A stretch of DNA of 64,000 nucleotides from Mesorhizobium ventifaucium (GTDB taxonomy: Bacteria > Pseudomonadota > Alphaproteobacteria > Rhizobiales > Rhizobiaceae), in the NCBI RefSeq assembly GCF_935822925.1, contig NZ_CAKXZS010000004.1:1-64000 (forward strand), given 5' to 3'. The position numbers were made by a program, and so were the translations under genes. The notes below the pieces were generated by a model that did no database searches, was not told the origin of the DNA, and worked only from the letters and a program-made list of their open reading frames with translations. Below are positions 1-8,514 of the stretch, one piece after another (within the stretch, counting starts at the first letter, position 1; each line of letters starts with the position of its first letter).

Positions 1-162
1 ACCTGAGCGTCCGACGCTCTAACACCTCATTAGACGGTAAGTTTCCTCTGGCTCTCATCATTGCGGCCGCTTCCGAACACGATCCCATCCGTGTCCGAGG
101 ACTGGAGCACGTGATGCTCAGGTCTCCAGTTGGAACCGGCCCAACCGCCAAGGAACCGAACA

Positions 163-433
163 TCAGCGCGCGCCTTTGTAACTCGGCAAGTACATGCCGA
201 GCCGATAAGTCACGTCATTGATCGCAGAACACATCAGAGAATGCAGCGAACCATCAACCAGGATTTCACAATCATTTCCGGGAACAGACCAGGATGCCAG
301 GAGTGAGCTTCGGCTGCGAGCCTTGCGCCGGACCGGCGGCGCGAGCATCCCGTTCTGGGCGACCGGCGGTCGCCAGCACAAGGGCGGCGCATGCGGCCCG
401 CGCCAGATTCCGGCGAGAAAGGCGGTTGGTCAT
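163..433 (-). pseudogene. possible remnant of a secreted (Tat-type) protein
   Basis: An ATG at 433 on the minus strand opens a frame of about 53 codons whose start has a twin-arginine-like leader (SRRNLARAACAALVLATA) followed by an Ala/Pro-rich stretch, then stops near 272. The neighbouring frame carries on to 163 with plausible coding sequence (around GNDCEILVDGSLHSL). This is what one frameshift in a short exported protein would look like. No family is recognised and no domain is visible, so it may be a chance frame. The rest of the first 600 bases shows nothing else. Confidence 0.25.
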
Positions 434-602
434 TGTCGTGTGCCAATAATTGCTGGTTTCGGGATGAGACTCCGCATGGACACCCGTTACTTACTATCGC
501 GCTTCTCCTCACAAGCTCCGCAGCATATCATAGGTTTCAGTTTGGCCTTTCAACGACAGCCAGGGAAGTGGGTCGCGCCTGATGCGATAACGGAGAAAGC
601 AG

Positions 603-1454
603 ATGCAGACCGCTGACAGGATCGGTGCTTCGCCTCCCACCAGGCCGGGCAAAGCTCTTCCGCCCAATGCGCTTCTATTGAATTGCTTTGGCCGAGGTGG
701 GTCAAACATTGTCTGGAATATCATCGGCAGCTCGCCGGATGTGTTGATGCCATACCGCGAATGGCATGAGGGAGTGTTCGGACGCTTCTACAAGCTGCGC
801 AAGGCTGCGTGCCATATTGGCGGGGCCGTCAACTGGGCATCTGTTCCCGTCTTTTGGCGTCATATGCGCGCAGCGACTGCCGAGACCGTCCGCCCCGGGG
901 AGCGCAATGAAAAGTCCCAAGCACGCTACGTCGTTTTGAAGGTGATGGATTACTACATTGCATTCGACGACGCGATTGCGCGCGGCTTTATGGAAGCGCG
1001 GAACCTTGTGCTTACGCGGCATCCATTACCGATGTGCGAAGGGCTGATACGCAGCGGTCTCAGCGAGGCGCGCGCGATCAAATGGTACAATGATGTGACT
1101 AGCCTGATGTTCAAAGCCTCGAGGAAGCGTGATGCGCTATCGCTTCGATTCGAGGACTTGATCCAATCACCGGATACCTTTGTTAAAAGCCTTTACGACG
1201 CGCTCGGCATAGCAGCAGCGGAGGACGGAAGGATCCGGTTTAAGGTCAAATCATTTGGGACGGAGCGGACGACGAACACAAACGCCGCGACTGGCGAAAA
1301 GCTGCGGATAAGATTGGATGAAGCACCCGATCACATCGCACGAGACGTCAACACCCGAGCGGTTGCCCGCCTCGATCATTCAGCACGACAGCGGATTTGG
1401 ACAGGCACCCGCGCAACTGCGGAATTGTTCGATTATGGAGGTGACAATTTCTGA
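603..1454 (+). CDS. sulfotransferase family protein
   Basis: Predicted cytoplasmic sulfotransferase of 283 residues that would move sulfate from PAPS to a sugar or lipid acceptor. Near residues 28-43 it has a P-loop-like 5'-phosphosulfate binding stretch (NCFGRGGSNIVWNIIG), and near residues 135-160 the second nucleotide-binding region (LVLTRHPLPMCEGLIRSG), where Arg and Ser would hold the 3'-phosphate. The start has a good ribosome site (ggag nine bases upstream). A second, different sulfotransferase follows 107 bases later on the same strand, so the two are probably co-transcribed and decorate the polysaccharide made by the locus. The acceptor cannot be read from the sequence. Length is usual for bacterial sulfotransferases. 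Confidence 0.75.
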   Translation: MQTADRIGASPPTRPGKALPPNALLLNCFGRGGSNIVWNIIGSSPDVLMPYREWHEGVFGRFYKLRKAACHIGGAVNWASVPVFWRHMRAATAETVRPGERNEKSQARYVVLKVMDYYIAFDDAIARGFMEARNLVLTRHPLPMCEGLIRSGLSEARAIKWYNDVTSLMFKASRKRDALSLRFEDLIQSPDTFVKSLYDALGIAAAEDGRIRFKVKSFGTERTTNTNAATGEKLRIRLDEAPDHIARDVNTRAVARLDHSARQRIWTGTRATAELFDYGGDNF

Positions 1455-1560
1455 GTTTGCGCGGTTCGATGACGGGCAAAGATACGTCGAACAGATTGCG
1501 CAGGTCCAAAGGTTCGCCTATATTATCGAGCGCTTCGGGTACAGGTTCTGAGGATTAGGA

Positions 1561-2202
1561 ATGACCAACCAGGGCGTGCCCAAGATATTCGGCGTGGGAC
1601 TTGGTAAGACCGGCACAAAGACCCTTGGGACGGTTCTCAGAGGGCTCGGATTCAACCACGCGCCCTTTCGCCGCGACCTCGTGAGAGCCTGGCACAAGAA
1701 GGAGTACGACAAGATATTCGAGTTCATCGACCAGTACGACAGCTTCGAGGACTGGCCGTACGCGTCAATGTGCTCGATGTTGATCGAGCGATTTCCATAC
1801 GCGCGCTTTATCCTGACAAGACGGTCATCGCCGGAACGCTGGCTATCCAGCCTGAAAAAGCACGCACTGACAGGCGTTCCGTTCAAAAACATCCGGAAGC
1901 TCGTCTTGGGCCAGACCTATCCCTTTGGGCAGGATGCGCGGCTAATCCAAATTTATACGGAGCACAATGCCCGCGTTCGAAAGATGCTTGTAGGAAAGCC
2001 GTTCCTGGAGCTTTGTTGGGAAGAAGGTGACGGTGTTGAGAAACTGGCCGAATTTCTCGGGATGGACGTCCCCGCGGGCACGGTTCTGCCGAAGGTCAAT
2101 GCCTCGGCGGACCGCGATCGCACATACGTGCTCGCCAACCGCCTGCTCGCCACCGCATTCGCTCCCGCCGGATGGGCCGATATCTGGCAATTGAAGTTAT
2201 AA
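1561..2202 (+). CDS. sulfotransferase (Sulfotransfer_4-like)
   Basis: Protein of 213 residues that opens directly with the phosphosulfate-binding loop (GVGLGKTGTKTLGTVLRGLG, about residues 11-30), typical of the short sulfotransferase family seen in proteobacteria and eukaryotes. A second nucleotide-contact region lies near residues 80-100 (RFILTRRSSPERWLSS). The ribosome site agga sits just before the ATG. It follows another sulfotransferase and meets the flippase gene tail to tail 20 bases downstream, so it ends the rightward unit. A role in sulfating the surface glycan of this locus is inferred from context; Nod-factor or lipid sulfation are alternatives. Confidence 0.75.
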   Translation: MTNQGVPKIFGVGLGKTGTKTLGTVLRGLGFNHAPFRRDLVRAWHKKEYDKIFEFIDQYDSFEDWPYASMCSMLIERFPYARFILTRRSSPERWLSSLKKHALTGVPFKNIRKLVLGQTYPFGQDARLIQIYTEHNARVRKMLVGKPFLELCWEEGDGVEKLAEFLGMDVPAGTVLPKVNASADRDRTYVLANRLLATAFAPAGWADIWQLKL

Positions 2203-2222
2203 GATGCGACCGCTTTATTCGC

Positions 2223-3761
2223 TCAGCTTGGCGTCCATTTGATCCATGCCGTTTTCTTTGATGCTGCGCTCTTGAGCACTTCTACGCCGTATCTCCCGAA
2301 AAAAAGCGAAGCCCTCATATAGAGCGCAACAAGGGATAACGCGCCTATGACGGAAAGCCCGACGGCCAGCACCTGATAATCCGGCCATCCTTCGAGCAGA
2401 GCTTTGACCGCCGAGCCTGCCCCGAAGACAAATGCGGCAAAAGCAGCCGGTGGACCATGGACAAGCAAGAAGTCCCAGAGTGTCACCCCCGTCATCCGGC
2501 AACTGACGACAGCACAAAGCACGAAACTTGCCGCCATGGCCGCCGATACAGCGACCGCCACCGCGTTCACGCCGTAAGGTGCCGAAAACAATGCGAACAA
2601 ACCGATAAGCGCCATGTTGATAATTTGCATGGTCGCCATCTGGTAGCTGCGGCCTGTGGCAAGCATCACAGCGCTGCAAACCTTATAGCCGAGGCGAAAA
2701 TAGATCGCCGCAGAAAAAGCCATGATGGGCACAACGGCGTCCACCCATTTCTGGCCGAGAACCGTCAGGACAAGCTCATTGGCGAACGTGCTCAGGAACG
2801 CGCTGAATGGCAAAGCTAGGGCTGCCGTCAAGGCATAGCCCTTGAGCTGAGCGGTGCGAAGCCTCACCTTGTCGTCCTGAACCTTCGACAGAAGCGGGAA
2901 AACCACACTCTTGTTCAGATTGCCGAACAGAGTTGCCGGCATCGCGATCAGATAATACGCTCGCGAGTAAATGCCCAGCTCTGCGGTACCGATCAAGCGC
3001 GCGACAATAATATTGTCGATATATTTGGCGGTGAAGGTCGATATACCAGCCAGCGAATAGCCCAGGCTCTGTCTGCGGATATCGCGGTAGGACTGCATGT
3101 CGAAACTGGGCCTCACGAGATAGTCCCTGGCAATGAAGAAATAGATGCTGGCCAGGATCAATGCCTCGGCCATATACGTGACCACCAAGGCCCAATAGCT
3201 GAATCCTAAATAGGCAAGCGGAATGGCTAGGCCGACATGGGAAGCAATCCAAGCGATCAGACTCGCTATGGAGGATATTTTGAATTTCAGGTGCCGCGAC
3301 AAAATGGCCTCGGCAACAAGATTGAATGCATTCGCAACCATCATGACCGCAAGGACGCGCGAAACGAGGACCAATTCCGGGATATGAAGAAAATCGGCGA
3401 TCTGCGGTGCAAAAATCCATTGAAGCAAGCCGAGAATGGTGGCGATTAGCATGGACAAGGAAAAGACGGTTCTGATATGCCGCTCTTCAATGTCCCGTCG
3501 CTGGATCACCACTTGCGACATGCCAAGATTGGCGATCGAATTTCCTAGGGCACCGACGATCATGGCAGCGCCGACAACACCATATTCTTGGGGGGAAAGC
3601 AGGCGAGCGAGGACAGCCGTGACCAGGACATTCAATAAGATTCGGGCCAGCAATGTGGCACCAGACCACGAGAGGCCCCTGGCTGCCCTTCGTGTCAGGT
3701 TCTTATGTCCAGTTACCTCGTCCAAGTTGACCTGCTCCGGACTGTCCAATTGGACTGCCAC
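2223..3761 (-). CDS. polysaccharide flippase (Wzx/MOP superfamily)
   Basis: Integral membrane protein of 512 residues with about 12-14 hydrophobic segments, matching the Wzx / PST family that moves undecaprenyl-linked repeat units across the inner membrane. The N-terminal region (RRAARGLSWSGATLLARI, about 25-42) and the following LSPQEYGVVGAAMIVG stretch are characteristic of this family. The start is GTG at 3761; no better downstream start is seen. It faces the sulfotransferases and lies downstream of two GT4 genes on the same strand after a 312-base gap, so it may have its own promoter. Its presence implies a Wzy-dependent pathway, although no clear Wzy polymerase is seen in the window. Confidence 0.85.
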   Translation of the reverse strand: MAVQLDSPEQVNLDEVTGHKNLTRRAARGLSWSGATLLARILLNVLVTAVLARLLSPQEYGVVGAAMIVGALGNSIANLGMSQVVIQRRDIEERHIRTVFSLSMLIATILGLLQWIFAPQIADFLHIPELVLVSRVLAVMMVANAFNLVAEAILSRHLKFKISSIASLIAWIASHVGLAIPLAYLGFSYWALVVTYMAEALILASIYFFIARDYLVRPSFDMQSYRDIRRQSLGYSLAGISTFTAKYIDNIIVARLIGTAELGIYSRAYYLIAMPATLFGNLNKSVVFPLLSKVQDDKVRLRTAQLKGYALTAALALPFSAFLSTFANELVLTVLGQKWVDAVVPIMAFSAAIYFRLGYKVCSAVMLATGRSYQMATMQIINMALIGLFALFSAPYGVNAVAVAVSAAMAASFVLCAVVSCRMTGVTLWDFLLVHGPPAAFAAFVFGAGSAVKALLEGWPDYQVLAVGLSVIGALSLVALYMRASLFFGRYGVEVLKSAASKKTAWIKWTPS

Positions 3762-4073
3762 GCTTCAGTGCATGCAAGCGTGCTCCAACCTTATGAGCTA
3801 TTTTCTCGCCCACGCCTCGCGGGTGGATTCCTCAGGCGCCCAATCACCGTTTTCGTCATCGCTTCATCAACCTAAGTCATTATGGCAGCGGCCGCATCCA
3901 GGGCACACTTTTCCCTAGCCACGAACCTCAGCTTTTCGCGGGAGTCGACCGTCATGGCTGATTACTTGGCCTCTTTGCTGCGTTGTAGGCGCTCAAGCAT
4001 CTCGTTCAGCGCCTCTCTCCGGCATCAATAGTCGTCATTGCTTAGGCGGGCTTCGGGGTTGCTCCTTAATAAG
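3762..4073. other. intergenic stretch without a recognised gene
   Basis: About 310 bases between the flippase and the upstream GT4 gene. No convincing coding frame, RNA gene or repeat was found. It probably holds the flippase promoter, but I cannot point to clear -35/-10 boxes. Confidence 0.4.
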
Positions 4074-5405
4074 CTATCGCCTCACGATCTGGGTGGCAGT
4101 ATCCACAAGAGTGGCATACAGCCTCATTTGCCGTGTTGCGACGCTTTCCATGCTGAATCGCGCAGTGACTGTTTGTACTGCGCGACGCGCCATCTCATCG
4201 CGCTTTGCCTCCGATAGGCCGAGCGCGCGAAGAAGGAGTCCGCAATACTCCGCATGCGAGCGAGCCAAAAAACCGCTGCGCTCATGCTCCACAATGTCGG
4301 ACGCACCGCTGACATCGGTGATGATCGGGACCACGCCGCAGCTCATGGCCTCGAGCAGGGCGTTCGACATGCCTTCCGACACCGAGGTGGAAAGATAGAA
4401 ATCAGCCTCCCGCAGAAAGGGAAAGACATCTTCGACCGCGCCGGCGAATATGACCCTGCCGGAAAGGCCCAACCGGACCGCGTGTTCCTCGAGAGTGGCG
4501 CGGCACTGGCCATCGCCCAGGATAGTGAGTTGCGCCTTTGCGTGGGCGGGAAGTGCCGCGAATGCGTCGAGCACGTGCTCGACGCATTTTTCCGGATCGA
4601 GACGGCCAAGGCAGATAAAGCGTCGGCTGCCATCGGCGCTCGGCTCGCGGTGCGGCATGCGGGGCAGATCGATCCCATTCGGAATCACATGAATGCGATC
4701 CGCGTCGATGCCATGTCTCTTCAGATCACCAGCGATCTGGCGGCTATTGGCGATAAAGGCCGTGACGTGACGTTTGATCAGGGCGGACGCCCAGCGACCG
4801 ATGATTTTCTTCTCGCGCACAACGTCGAGATCGAAACACGGTCCGCCCCGGCCCAATTTTGCGAGAACCGTTTTGCGCAGGAGGGCTCCTGCCAATGCCG
4901 CCGGAACGGCGTGAAGTCGGGCATGGATGATATGTACAACATCGAATTCGTCGCGATGGCGCAGCATCCAGATCACTACCTGGACACACCACGACAGGAA
5001 CGACAGCATATGCCGCCCGCCTAAATTCGGCGCCGCGCGCAAACGAAGGCGCTGGATGGGCACCCCGTCGATGGCGGACCGTTTCGGCGTCGAGTGCGAC
5101 AATCTGGGTGCCAGAATGGTTGCGGAAACGCCCCTTTCAACCAGCATCCGAGCAAATCGGCGCGTCTGTTGTTCGGCACCGCCATATGACTCAGGAAAAT
5201 AGGTTGGGAGCACGAGCAGAATACGTATGCTCGGAAGAGCTTCGGCTTGGGGGGGCTTCATCGGATGAGCAGAGACAATTTCTGTTACAATCATATCAAT
5301 CCGCCGGATAGCGTTCCTGGAGCCACTGGCGGCCACCCCCCGTCCCATGTGCAAGAGAAGATGACTTTTTTGGCATCTCACCACCTTGTCAAACGCATAG
5401 GTCAC
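4074..5405 (-). CDS. glycosyltransferase family 4 (GT-B)
   Basis: Retaining GT-B glycosyltransferase of up to 443 residues. The N-terminal acceptor domain starts around RILLVLPTYFPESYGGAEQQ, with the glycine-rich GGAEQQ loop. The C-terminal GT1-type donor domain carries the EX7E motif (SEGMSNALLEAMSCG, about residue 350) and a DPEK loop (CLGRLDPEKCVEHVLDAF). The start is uncertain: GTG at 5405 follows an AAGGGG box and nearly touches the upstream gene, while ATGs at 5294 and 5261 lie closer to the usual family start. It is seven bases downstream of another GT4 gene, so the two are co-transcribed from the module near 6.6-6.8 kb. Sugar specificity is unknown. Confidence 0.85.
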   Translation of the reverse strand: MTYAFDKVVRCQKSHLLLHMGRGVAASGSRNAIRRIDMIVTEIVSAHPMKPPQAEALPSIRILLVLPTYFPESYGGAEQQTRRFARMLVERGVSATILAPRLSHSTPKRSAIDGVPIQRLRLRAAPNLGGRHMLSFLSWCVQVVIWMLRHRDEFDVVHIIHARLHAVPAALAGALLRKTVLAKLGRGGPCFDLDVVREKKIIGRWASALIKRHVTAFIANSRQIAGDLKRHGIDADRIHVIPNGIDLPRMPHREPSADGSRRFICLGRLDPEKCVEHVLDAFAALPAHAKAQLTILGDGQCRATLEEHAVRLGLSGRVIFAGAVEDVFPFLREADFYLSTSVSEGMSNALLEAMSCGVVPIITDVSGASDIVEHERSGFLARSHAEYCGLLLRALGLSEAKRDEMARRAVQTVTARFSMESVATRQMRLYATLVDTATQIVRR

Positions 5406-5411
5406 ACCCCT

Positions 5412-6653
5412 TCATCGCGGAAGCGCCACATTTCCGACAGGAGGCCTTGTCGGCACTCCCTTGCTTGCCCGATGCTGGTCAAGAGCCTCGCGATAGATGG
5501 CATCGATCCGCTTGCCCATTAGCTTGGCGTCCCAGTTCGAAAGATCCGTCGCCGCGGCGCCTTGGGCGAGGCAAGCCAGTCTTTCACGATCCTCCAGGAG
5601 GGCGGCAATGGCGTCGGCCATGGCTGCTAAATCGTGTTCGGGTGTAATCACAGCGTTGATACCAGGGCGGAGCACTTCGCGAAGACCTGGCAGATCGCAA
5701 GCGACGCAAGGCTTGCCACCGGCGAGATATTGCATGACCACGCGGGGCAATCCCTCCCGCATGGAACAGAGCAGGCAGAGATCCGCCAGTGCGATCAGCC
5801 GCTCGGGATCGTCCCGATAACCGGTAAAGACCACTTGGCGCTCGAGCCCAAGCCACTTGGCCCGCGATTCGACGATCGAGCGAAGCGGCCCGTCGCCCGC
5901 GAGCACAAGCACCGCGTCGGGTAAGCGGACTGCGACTTTCTTGAAAACGTCCAGAAATTCCGTGTGTCGCTTGCGTGGCTCGAAAGCCGCGATCATCAAG
6001 AGCACAGGCGGGCGCGGCGCGCCCGGTGTCAAGCGCAGCAAATCGCGCCAATCGTCGGGCGGACGGGCGTTGCGAAAACGATCAAGGTCGAATCCGGAAT
6101 GGACGACATAGTGTTTGTCTGGATGTCCCACTCCTGCGCTCAAGCATAAGTCGCGGATGCCCTCGCTCACACTGATGAACGCACTGGTGACTGGTGCTGC
6201 CAGTTTTTCCAAGGCGAGATAGGCAAACCGCTCGGCGACGCCGACATTGACAAAAGGCACGATATGTACGCCATGAACGATCGCTGGAACTCCTGCCTTC
6301 CATGCCGCGAAACGCCCGAGAATGCCTGCCTTGCTGGTGTGCGTATGTACGATGTCGGCATGCAAGGCGCGGAATCTCCTGGTAAGCGCCAACAATGCCT
6401 TCACGTCGGAGACAGGCGAAATGGACCGGGTCAAGCCCGGGACGCCAATGAGTTCCACCCGCGGGTCCACTTTAGCTAAAATTTCCGGGTGGACCATCTC
6501 GCCATGCAGCAGGACAACATCATGTCCTCTTTGCGCGGCCCAATTGCAGGAATGGACGGTATTCTCATCAGCACCGCCATTGATGAGACGGGTAATGACA
6601 TGAGCGATACGCAGTCGATGCCGCATGGAGACGAACCCCGAATCCTGTTGCAC
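5412..6653 (-). CDS. glycosyltransferase family 4 (GT-B), variant EX7E motif
   Basis: GT-B glycosyltransferase beginning RIAHVITRLINGGADENT, with a clear acceptor-domain start, and ending in a GT1-type donor domain. The usual EX7E motif reads EGLPRVVMQYLAGG, so the second Glu is Gln; a few GT4 enzymes tolerate this. I prefer the GTG at 6653, preceded by AAGGAGAAGG, because the equivalent codon in the priming-transferase gene near 26.4 kb is an ATG with a similar box; the ATG at 6626 (Met-Arg-His) is the alternative. The 5' end lies inside a leader module that is duplicated at 20.2 and 26.4 kb. It is the first gene of the leftward GT4-GT4 unit. Confidence 0.85.
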   Translation of the reverse strand: MQQDSGFVSMRHRLRIAHVITRLINGGADENTVHSCNWAAQRGHDVVLLHGEMVHPEILAKVDPRVELIGVPGLTRSISPVSDVKALLALTRRFRALHADIVHTHTSKAGILGRFAAWKAGVPAIVHGVHIVPFVNVGVAERFAYLALEKLAAPVTSAFISVSEGIRDLCLSAGVGHPDKHYVVHSGFDLDRFRNARPPDDWRDLLRLTPGAPRPPVLLMIAAFEPRKRHTEFLDVFKKVAVRLPDAVLVLAGDGPLRSIVESRAKWLGLERQVVFTGYRDDPERLIALADLCLLCSMREGLPRVVMQYLAGGKPCVACDLPGLREVLRPGINAVITPEHDLAAMADAIAALLEDRERLACLAQGAAATDLSNWDAKLMGKRIDAIYREALDQHRASKGVPTRPPVGNVALPR

Positions 6654-6810
6654 CCCTTCTCCTTCTTGGGTCATGGCACATGCCGTTCCATAAGGAGGGG
6701 TTATCCCAACGGCTTCCAGTCGGTCAGACTTAGCTTGTTGGATTTAAACGGCTCAGAGACATCTCGCTGTGACCTTGGGCACAGCGAGATGATTATTTTG
6801 TGGTATGACT
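6618..6810. promoter_or_regulatory. EPS leader module, copy A, with CRP-like dyad
   Basis: Intergenic module between divergent genes, shared with copies at 20.1-20.5, 26.2-26.6 and, in part, 10.66-10.8 kb. It contains the conserved stretches ccgcatggagacgaac, aaggaggggttatcccaac and a perfect 8-bp inverted repeat CTCGCTGT/ACAGCGAG at 6763-6788, inside which TGTGA-N6-GCACA closely matches a CRP half-site pair. A/T-rich gattattttgtggtatg follows and could hold a -10 element for the rightward gene. It probably drives the GT4 pair to the left and the GT-C gene to the right. The Crp/Fnr protein at 26.7 kb is the natural candidate ligand, by inference. Confidence 0.6.
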
Positions 6811-6894
6811 TCAATGCAGCCAGTACGCCTACTAGCGTCTTGCCCGATTTCGAGTTCCGAGGCCTCGTAGACGCGTGAAGTACAGAGGGCAGAG

Positions 6895-8454
6895 ATGCCT
6901 AGTAACGGGACCACCGCTGAAGCCGTTCTGTGGAGGACATCTTCGAGGAACGTGATCGGAGTTGTCTTTCTGATCACGGCAATCTCGATATTCGTGATCT
7001 CTACCCGTCACGGCATCGGAATACTGCCGGACTCGACCCGTTACATGCGTCTGGATGAGACCCCATTTGATGCGCCGCTATACGCTTGGTTGCTCGACAT
7101 TGTCAGAGCTGCAGACGGATCTGTCGTGACTTGGGCCCGCGTGCTGGGCCTGGTCTTCGTCTGTGTCAATATCCTCCTAATCTGGCTGATGCTCTCTTCA
7201 ACGACGACCTCGGCCGCTGCTTTGGGGACAGCGCTGATCGTCACGTCGCCACAATTTATATTCCTGCATGCCGTTGCGATGAGCGAGCCGTTGTTCATTG
7301 GTTTGGTGCTAACCACGGTTCTCCTGTTTTGTCGGTACTTCGAAAGCCGCAAAGGCTACTTCCTGGTTTTTACCGGTGTCACACTGGGACTTGCGATGTT
7401 GGCGCGCTTCACCGCAGCGCCGCTGGCGCTGGCGATCGCGGCTTGCTTGCTTCTCGATAGGCCGAGGCTGCTTGCGCGACGCTTTCTCGATATCGCCCTA
7501 ATCGCGATCACCAGCGGCGTAATCTTTCTGACCTGGGCTATCGGAAGCCGATTGGCAGGCGGGAACGGGCTTGGCCGAGAGCTCCGGCTGAACGGCAATC
7601 CTGACGCCGAGTCGTGGCTTTCGGGTCTGAATACGTTGACCAATCTTCTCGTCCCGATGGCACTCCCGTTCCCGATTCGGCTTCTTCTGCTCATCGCCGC
7701 AGTCGCGGTATCCGGCACAGTTATGTGGATCTGTAGCCGTCGCATTCTCAAGGAATCCGCAGCAGGCCGTGTCCTGACACTTGACCGACTACCCCTGGTC
7801 CTTGGGCTTTTCGCCATCTTCTACTGCCTGTTCATGATTATTGCCGTCCATGTCGAAGCAAACCTGCCGTTGTTCGGACCCCGCAGTCGCTATGCGGTTC
7901 CTCTCTACATTGCAGTTGTCATGGCTACGACGGTCGCCTTGGGTGGCCCGTATCGAGTCCGATTGCCACGTCTTGTCCTGTGGGCGTTTTCGGTCCTTAT
8001 CGCGGTCGTCCTTGCGGCTCATCTGGTCCGCAGCACAGACCGGGTTTGGCGCGCCTACGCCACCGGCATCGGATATGATGCCACCGCTTGGCATTCCTCC
8101 CCGCTCGTTCAGTTCGTCAAAGATCTTCCGGCCGACGCAATTGTATACTCCAACGGCGCCGACGCACTCGGGTATCTGACCGGTCGGTTTGTTCGATTAG
8201 TTCCGCGTCAATTCGATCGCCGGACGCAGCGAGAAGACCCGAACAATACATTGGAGGAGCAGATCTTATCGCTTCGGCGATCAATAATAAGCGGCAATGG
8301 TTACGTCGTGTTCTTCGATGCCATCACTTCGCGATTTTACAATCTGCCTGAAAATGATCTCGTCAAAGTAGTGCCTTTGAGCCTCTACAAGCAGCTCCCG
8401 GATGGGCGTGTCTACGTCTTAGATCAGACGCGGATCGAATCCGCAGAAAGGTGA
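6895..8454 (+). CDS. polytopic GT-C-like glycosyltransferase (GT39/ArnT-like)
   Basis: Membrane protein of 519 residues with about 10-12 hydrophobic helices. The first periplasmic loop after helix 1 carries acidic residues (GILPDSTRYMRLDETPFD), the position where GT-C enzymes keep their catalytic Asp. A soluble C-terminal part follows from about residue 400. This layout fits transferases that take a sugar from a polyprenyl phosphate on the periplasmic side. It is followed directly by UbiA, HAD and GtrA genes that could make and flip a polyprenyl-phospho-pentose, so a pentosyl donor is a reasonable inference. The ribosome site agaggg lies just before the ATG. Specificity is unproven. Confidence 0.7.
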   Translation: MPSNGTTAEAVLWRTSSRNVIGVVFLITAISIFVISTRHGIGILPDSTRYMRLDETPFDAPLYAWLLDIVRAADGSVVTWARVLGLVFVCVNILLIWLMLSSTTTSAAALGTALIVTSPQFIFLHAVAMSEPLFIGLVLTTVLLFCRYFESRKGYFLVFTGVTLGLAMLARFTAAPLALAIAACLLLDRPRLLARRFLDIALIAITSGVIFLTWAIGSRLAGGNGLGRELRLNGNPDAESWLSGLNTLTNLLVPMALPFPIRLLLLIAAVAVSGTVMWICSRRILKESAAGRVLTLDRLPLVLGLFAIFYCLFMIIAVHVEANLPLFGPRSRYAVPLYIAVVMATTVALGGPYRVRLPRLVLWAFSVLIAVVLAAHLVRSTDRVWRAYATGIGYDATAWHSSPLVQFVKDLPADAIVYSNGADALGYLTGRFVRLVPRQFDRRTQREDPNNTLEEQILSLRRSIISGNGYVVFFDAITSRFYNLPENDLVKVVPLSLYKQLPDGRVYVLDQTRIESAER

Positions 8455-8514
8455 TGACACCACAGCTCTTTTTCCAATTGCCCGGCAAGAACTTTTCACA
8501 GAGGACATTGTGTG

